A DNA stretch of 64,000 nt, from assembly GCF_023544445.1 (NCBI RefSeq), contig NZ_JALPVJ010000024.1, positions 1 through 64,000 of the forward strand, in the 5' to 3' direction. Below, one piece after another: positions 59,201-64,000 of this stretch; positions within the stretch are counted from its first letter, which is position 1; each line of letters starts with the position of its first letter. Below the pieces are notes generated by a model. That model worked only from the letters and a program-made list of their open reading frames with translations. It did no database searches and had not been told where the DNA came from. Both the position numbers and the translations under genes were made by a program. Origin of the DNA: Actinoplanes sp. M2I2 (lineage in GTDB: Bacteria > Actinomycetota > Actinomycetes > Mycobacteriales > Micromonosporaceae).

Positions 59201-59249
59201 GCTCCTGGTCAGGCGGCGAAAAGCGCCTCATCTGGACCCTAGCGTCAGA

Positions 59250-59299
59250 CAGGCCACCCCGCCCCGGATATCGTCGAACATCCGAGGCGGGGTGGCCTG
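59250..59299. terminator. 14-bp perfect hairpin after ugd
   Basis: CAGGCCACCCCGCC (59250-59263) and its exact complement (59286-59299), with further pairing CGGA/TCCG inside. It lies between ugd and the agl control region and isolates them from each other. Confidence 0.75.
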
Positions 59300-59356
59300 A
59301 TCGGTCGATGGCGGCGTACCGCCGAGCCGAACCCTCTGAAGCCCAGCCGAGTGAAG

Positions 59357-60721
<1,365 letters not shown>

Positions 60722-61274
60722 CAAACGCTCCTCCGCTGCGGCCTCCGCTGGGGGACGCGGGTCCGCTCCCGTAATCACGGCCAGATGATACACAGCGTAG
60801 AAAAACGTCGCGCAAATCCTTGACGTACCGTTATCGGTTCATTCCTTAGAGTTGCTACGACGCTTTCCGCTATTCATATCGTTCAATGCTGGCCGTCGTT
60901 CATCTATGCCCCGGACATGATCGCCGCGAGGCGGCACCGTGGCGTACCCCGGCGGGCCGGCGGTCAATCCTGTGGGGGCCGGGGCGCGCGCGACAGGGAC
61001 CTGTCCAAGTTATGCGCGATTGTCAACTCCGGGTTTCCAGGGCTTGACAGACATATGTCCGGCACACGACGCTGCTGGGAGCGCTCCCATGTGGAAGCTC
61101 GTCGATGGAAGGCCCGACCGGCCCCACGGTCGGCCTGCGCGACGCCCCTGCCAGGCGCCCGGCCGCGGCGCGAGCACCACCTTCGGCTTCCCCGGCCCCA
61201 GCGGCAGGCCGGTCCCGTCCCCTCCCGGTCACCTGCGCCCCGGCGTAGCGCCTCCCCACAGAAGGGAACACCCC
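60722..61274. other. Long divergent control region between ugd and the cellulase
   Basis: No gene is seen. It holds the possible ugd promoter (60785-60815), TGTCAA and TTGACA as inverted hexamers (61021-61026 and 61044-61049), the palindrome GACATATGTC (61050-61059), and the CelR/CebR box at 61076-61089. The cellulase leader is about 170-190 bases long. Confidence 0.65.
61076..61089. promoter_or_regulatory. CelR/CebR operator TGGGAGCGCTCCCA
   Basis: The exact 14-bp palindrome is the known binding site of CelR (Thermobifida) and CebR (Streptomyces), LacI-family repressors released by cellobiose. It lies 186 bases before the cellulase GTG. Confidence 0.85.
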
Positions 61275-64000
61275 GTGCAAGTAAGACCCCCGACGAGACA
61301 GCGCCTGCGCCGCGGGCTGGCCGTCTCCGGCGCCGCCGTCCTCGGCGCCGGCGCGGCCCTCGCGGCCGGCGCCCCGGCCCTGGCCGCGGCCGGCTGCACC
61401 GTCGTCTACAAGGTCCAGAGCCAGTGGTCCGGCGGCTTCACCGGCGACATCGCCATCACCAACACCGGCGACCCGGTGTCGAGCTGGAAACTCGAGTACG
61501 ACTTCCCGGACGCCGCGCAGAAGGTCACTCAGGGCTGGAGCGGCGTCTACGCCCAGAGCGGCCAGCGCGTCACGGTCAGCAACGCGGCCTGGAACGGCAA
61601 CCTGGGCACCAATGGCTCGGTCAGCACCGGCTTCAACGGGACCTTCGGCTCGGCCAACCCGGTGCCGACCGCCTTCTCGCTCAACGGAACCCGCTGCAAC
61701 GGCCTCGCGCAGGCGCCCACCGTCGAGATCAGCAGCCCGGCCGCCAACACCCGGTTCACCGCGCCGGCGTCGATCCCGATCACGGCGGTGCCCACCGTGC
61801 CGTCGGGCGGATCGGTCGGCAAGGTCGAGTTCTACCACGACGGGCTGCTGCTCACGACCGACACGACCGCGCCGTACTCGTACACCTGGACCGGCGTGCC
61901 GACCCAGAGCGCGGCCTATCACCTGCAGGCCATCGCCTACGACACGGCCGGTAACAAGAGCAACACCGCCGACGTGCCGGTCTTCGTCGACGCGGCCACC
62001 ACCCCGGCGGTCGTGGCCGACGCCACCTCGGTCAGCGTCTCGCCCGGGGCCTCCGCCACCTTCAAGATCGCGCTGTCGAAGGCGCCTGCCGCGAACGTGA
62101 GCGTGGCGGTGGCCCGCACGACCGGCTCCACCGCGGTGTCGGCCACCCCGGCCGCGCTCACCTTCACCCCGGCGAACTGGAGCACCGGCCAGACCGTGAC
62201 GATCGCGGCCACCGACGCGGCCGCCGTCGGCGCGACCGCCGCGTTCACGGCCACGGCGAGCGGGCACACCGCCGCCACGATCAACGCGACGGTCGTCCGC
62301 GAGGGTGCCGCCGACGCGCGGTTCACCCAGCTCTACAACGACATCAAGAACCCGGCCAACGGCTACTTCAGCCCCGACGGCGTGCCCTACCACTCGATCG
62401 AGACCCTGATCGACGAGGCGCCCGACCACGGCCACGAGACGACCTCCGAGGCGTTCAGCTACTGGCTGTGGCTCGAGGCCGAGCACGGGCACGCGTCGGG
62501 TGACTGGGCGCCGTTCAACAGCGCCTGGGCGACGATGGAGAAGTACATCATCCCGTCGCACGCCGACCAGCCGACCAACGACAAGTACGACGCGTCCAAG
62601 CCGGCGACCTACGCGGCCGAGTACCCGCTGCCGTCGCAGTACCCGTCGCAGCTCGACCCGAGCGTCTCGGTGGGCAACGACCCGCTGGCGTCGGAGCTGA
62701 GGAGCTCGTACGGCACCTCCGACATCTACGGCATGCACTGGCTGCTGGACGTCGACAACACGTACGGCTTCGGCCGCTGCGGCGACGGCACCACCCGCAA
62801 CGTCTACATCAACACCTTCCAGCGGGGTCCCCAGGAGTCGACGTTCGAGACCGTGCCCCAGCCCGCCTGCGACACGTTCAAGCACGGCGGCCCGAACGGC
62901 TTCCTCGACCTGTTCACCAAGGACTCCAGCTACGCCAGGCAGTGGAAGTACACCAACGCCCCGGACGCGGACTCGCGCGCGGTGCAGGCGGCGTACTGGG
63001 CGTTGACCTGGGCCACCGAGCAGGGCAAGCAGTCGCAGCTGACCGCGGCCGTGGCCAACGCGGCCAAGATGGGCGACTACCTGCGCTACTCCTTCTACGA
63101 CAAGTACTTCAAGCAGCCGGGCTGCGCCTCCACCTCGTGTGCGGCGGGCAACGGCAAGAACTCCTCCAGCAACCTGATGTCCTGGTACTACGCCTGGGGC
63201 GGCGCGACCGACACCAACGCCGGCTGGGCGTGGCGGATCGGCTCGAGCACGAGCCACTTCGGCTACCAGAACCCGATGGCCGCGTACGTCCTGTCCAACG
63301 TCGGCGCCTTCGCCCCGAAGTCCCCGACCGCCAAGGCGGACTGGCAGGCCAGCCTCAACCGGCAGCTCGAGTTCTACCAGTGGCTGCAGTCGTCCGAGGG
63401 CGCCATCGCCGGCGGCGCGACGAACAGCTGGAACGGCAGCTACCAGGCGCGGCCGGCCGGCACGCCGACGTTCTACGGTCTCGCGTACGTCGAGGCCCCG
63501 GTCTACGAGGACCCGCCGTCGAACCGCTGGTTCGGCATGCAGACCTGGTCGCTGGAGCGGCTGGCCGAGTACTACTACCTGACCGGTGACACCAAGGCCA
63601 AGACGGTGCTCGACAAGTGGGTGCCGTGGGCGCTGGAGAACAGCACGATCAGCGCCACCAACTTCTCCATCCCGTCCGACATGGAGTGGACCGGCGCGCC
63701 GGCCACCTGGAACGCGGCCAGCCCGCAGCCGAACACCAACCTGCACGTCGAGGTGACCAGCCACGGCCAGGACCTCGGGGTGGCGGGCTCGTTCGCCAAG
63801 TTGCTCACCTACTACGCGGCCAAGTCCGGCAGCGCCGAGGCCAAGACGGCGGCGAAGAACCTGCTCGACGCCATCTGGACCAAGAAGGACGCGAAGGGTG
63901 TCTCGGTCGCCGAGACCCGGGCCGACTACAACCGGATGGACGACACCTACAACGCGTCGACCGGTCAGGGCGTCTACATCCCGCCGGGCTGGAGCGGCAA
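61275..64000 (+). CDS. Secreted GH48 cellulase with CBM2, 3' end outside window
   Basis: The frame is open from GTG 61275 to the window end (908 codons seen). GAAGGGA at 61261-61267 is the ribosome site. Signal peptide about 1-39; CBM2 at 41-142 with Cys41/Cys141 and three Trp (near residues 54, 82 and 106) for cellulose binding; an Ig-like domain about 146-238; a Calx-beta-like domain about 240-345; GH48 from about 349. HGHETTSEAFSYWLWLEAEHGH contains the likely acid Glu392. GH48 enzymes are processive, reducing-end exocellulases. The CBM is at the N-terminus. Regulated by CelR/CebR. Confidence 0.92.
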   Translation, partial: MQVRPPTRQRLRRGLAVSGAAVLGAGAALAAGAPALAAAGCTVVYKVQSQWSGGFTGDIAITNTGDPVSSWKLEYDFPDAAQKVTQGWSGVYAQSGQRVTVSNAAWNGNLGTNGSVSTGFNGTFGSANPVPTAFSLNGTRCNGLAQAPTVEISSPAANTRFTAPASIPITAVPTVPSGGSVGKVEFYHDGLLLTTDTTAPYSYTWTGVPTQSAAYHLQAIAYDTAGNKSNTADVPVFVDAATTPAVVADATSVSVSPGASATFKIALSKAPAANVSVAVARTTGSTAVSATPAALTFTPANWSTGQTVTIAATDAAAVGATAAFTATASGHTAATINATVVREGAADARFTQLYNDIKNPANGYFSPDGVPYHSIETLIDEAPDHGHETTSEAFSYWLWLEAEHGHASGDWAPFNSAWATMEKYIIPSHADQPTNDKYDASKPATYAAEYPLPSQYPSQLDPSVSVGNDPLASELRSSYGTSDIYGMHWLLDVDNTYGFGRCGDGTTRNVYINTFQRGPQESTFETVPQPACDTFKHGGPNGFLDLFTKDSSYARQWKYTNAPDADSRAVQAAYWALTWATEQGKQSQLTAAVANAAKMGDYLRYSFYDKYFKQPGCASTSCAAGNGKNSSSNLMSWYYAWGGATDTNAGWAWRIGSSTSHFGYQNPMAAYVLSNVGAFAPKSPTAKADWQASLNRQLEFYQWLQSSEGAIAGGATNSWNGSYQARPAGTPTFYGLAYVEAPVYEDPPSNRWFGMQTWSLERLAEYYYLTGDTKAKTVLDKWVPWALENSTISATNFSIPSDMEWTGAPATWNAASPQPNTNLHVEVTSHGQDLGVAGSFAKLLTYYAAKSGSAEAKTAAKNLLDAIWTKKDAKGVSVAETRADYNRMDDTYNASTGQGVYIPPGWSG

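Noticed and set aside
61023..63764. 913-codon minus-strand open frame over the cellulase
   Set aside because: The plus strand encodes clear CBM2 and GH48 domains; the antisense frame is a GC-bias shadow.

Overview
The window is high-GC actinobacterial DNA that looks like Actinoplanes or a close relative in the Micromonosporaceae. The reasons are strong G/C third-position bias, many GTG starts, Tat, Paf and HelY genes, a PknG-GlnH-GlnX signalling operon, CelR/CebR-type cellulase control, and frequent start codons that sit 6-8 bases after a TANNNT -10 box (predicted leaderless mRNAs). This assignment rests on gene content only. No rRNA, tRNA, CRISPR array or prophage was seen.

Layout. 1-422: end of an IS110-type transposase and a non-coding stretch with a 23-bp repeat. 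423-6042: MFS exporter with a divergent O-methyltransferase, a membrane diguanylate cyclase, DUF3866 and a CDF metal transporter. 6132-9792: pafB-pafC-small membrane protein-tatA-tatC, then a lipid kinase, a Tat-exported PhoD phosphatase, an HxlR regulator, a truncated haemoglobin, a HAD hydrolase and helY. 17252-19740: 16-bp tandem repeats, a DGPF protein and an ECF42-type sigma factor carrying an unusual insert of about 150 residues, then decayed copies of the 3' end of the next gene. 19741-28607: accessory genes, including a TetR/DUF2306 pair with two perfect operators, an ArsR-MFS operon, acetyltransferases including a probable aminoglycoside 2'-N-acetyltransferase, and a broken nucleotidyltransferase.

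28623-37125 (minus strand) is the most interesting block. It is a tightly coupled seven-gene operon read as glnX-glnH-coiled-coil protein-pknG-PP2C phosphatase-vWA protein-FHA protein. It joins the mycobacterial amino-acid-sensing GlnX/GlnH/PknG module to a kinase/phosphatase/vWA triad like that of TerY-P systems, with an FHA reader at the end. 37217-46630: acyl-CoA ligase, an atypical CapD-like epimerase/dehydratase, DUF1028, an ArsR-SRPBCC-DHFR operon, a resolvase-like small protein, YdeI, and HxlR with a divergent dehydrogenase. 46716-48693: an LPITG surface protein and an excalibur protein. 48874-55557: broken phosphotransferase, CPCC protein, UspA/APC permease pair, and a MerR-type promoter in front of an NmrA-like reductase.

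55678-64000 is a carbohydrate region. It holds an AglEFG-like sugar ABC transporter preceded by a LacI-type half-box pair and a 24-bp palindrome, a UDP-glucose dehydrogenase, and a secreted CBM2-GH48 cellulase that runs off the window end and carries a perfect CelR/CebR operator upstream.
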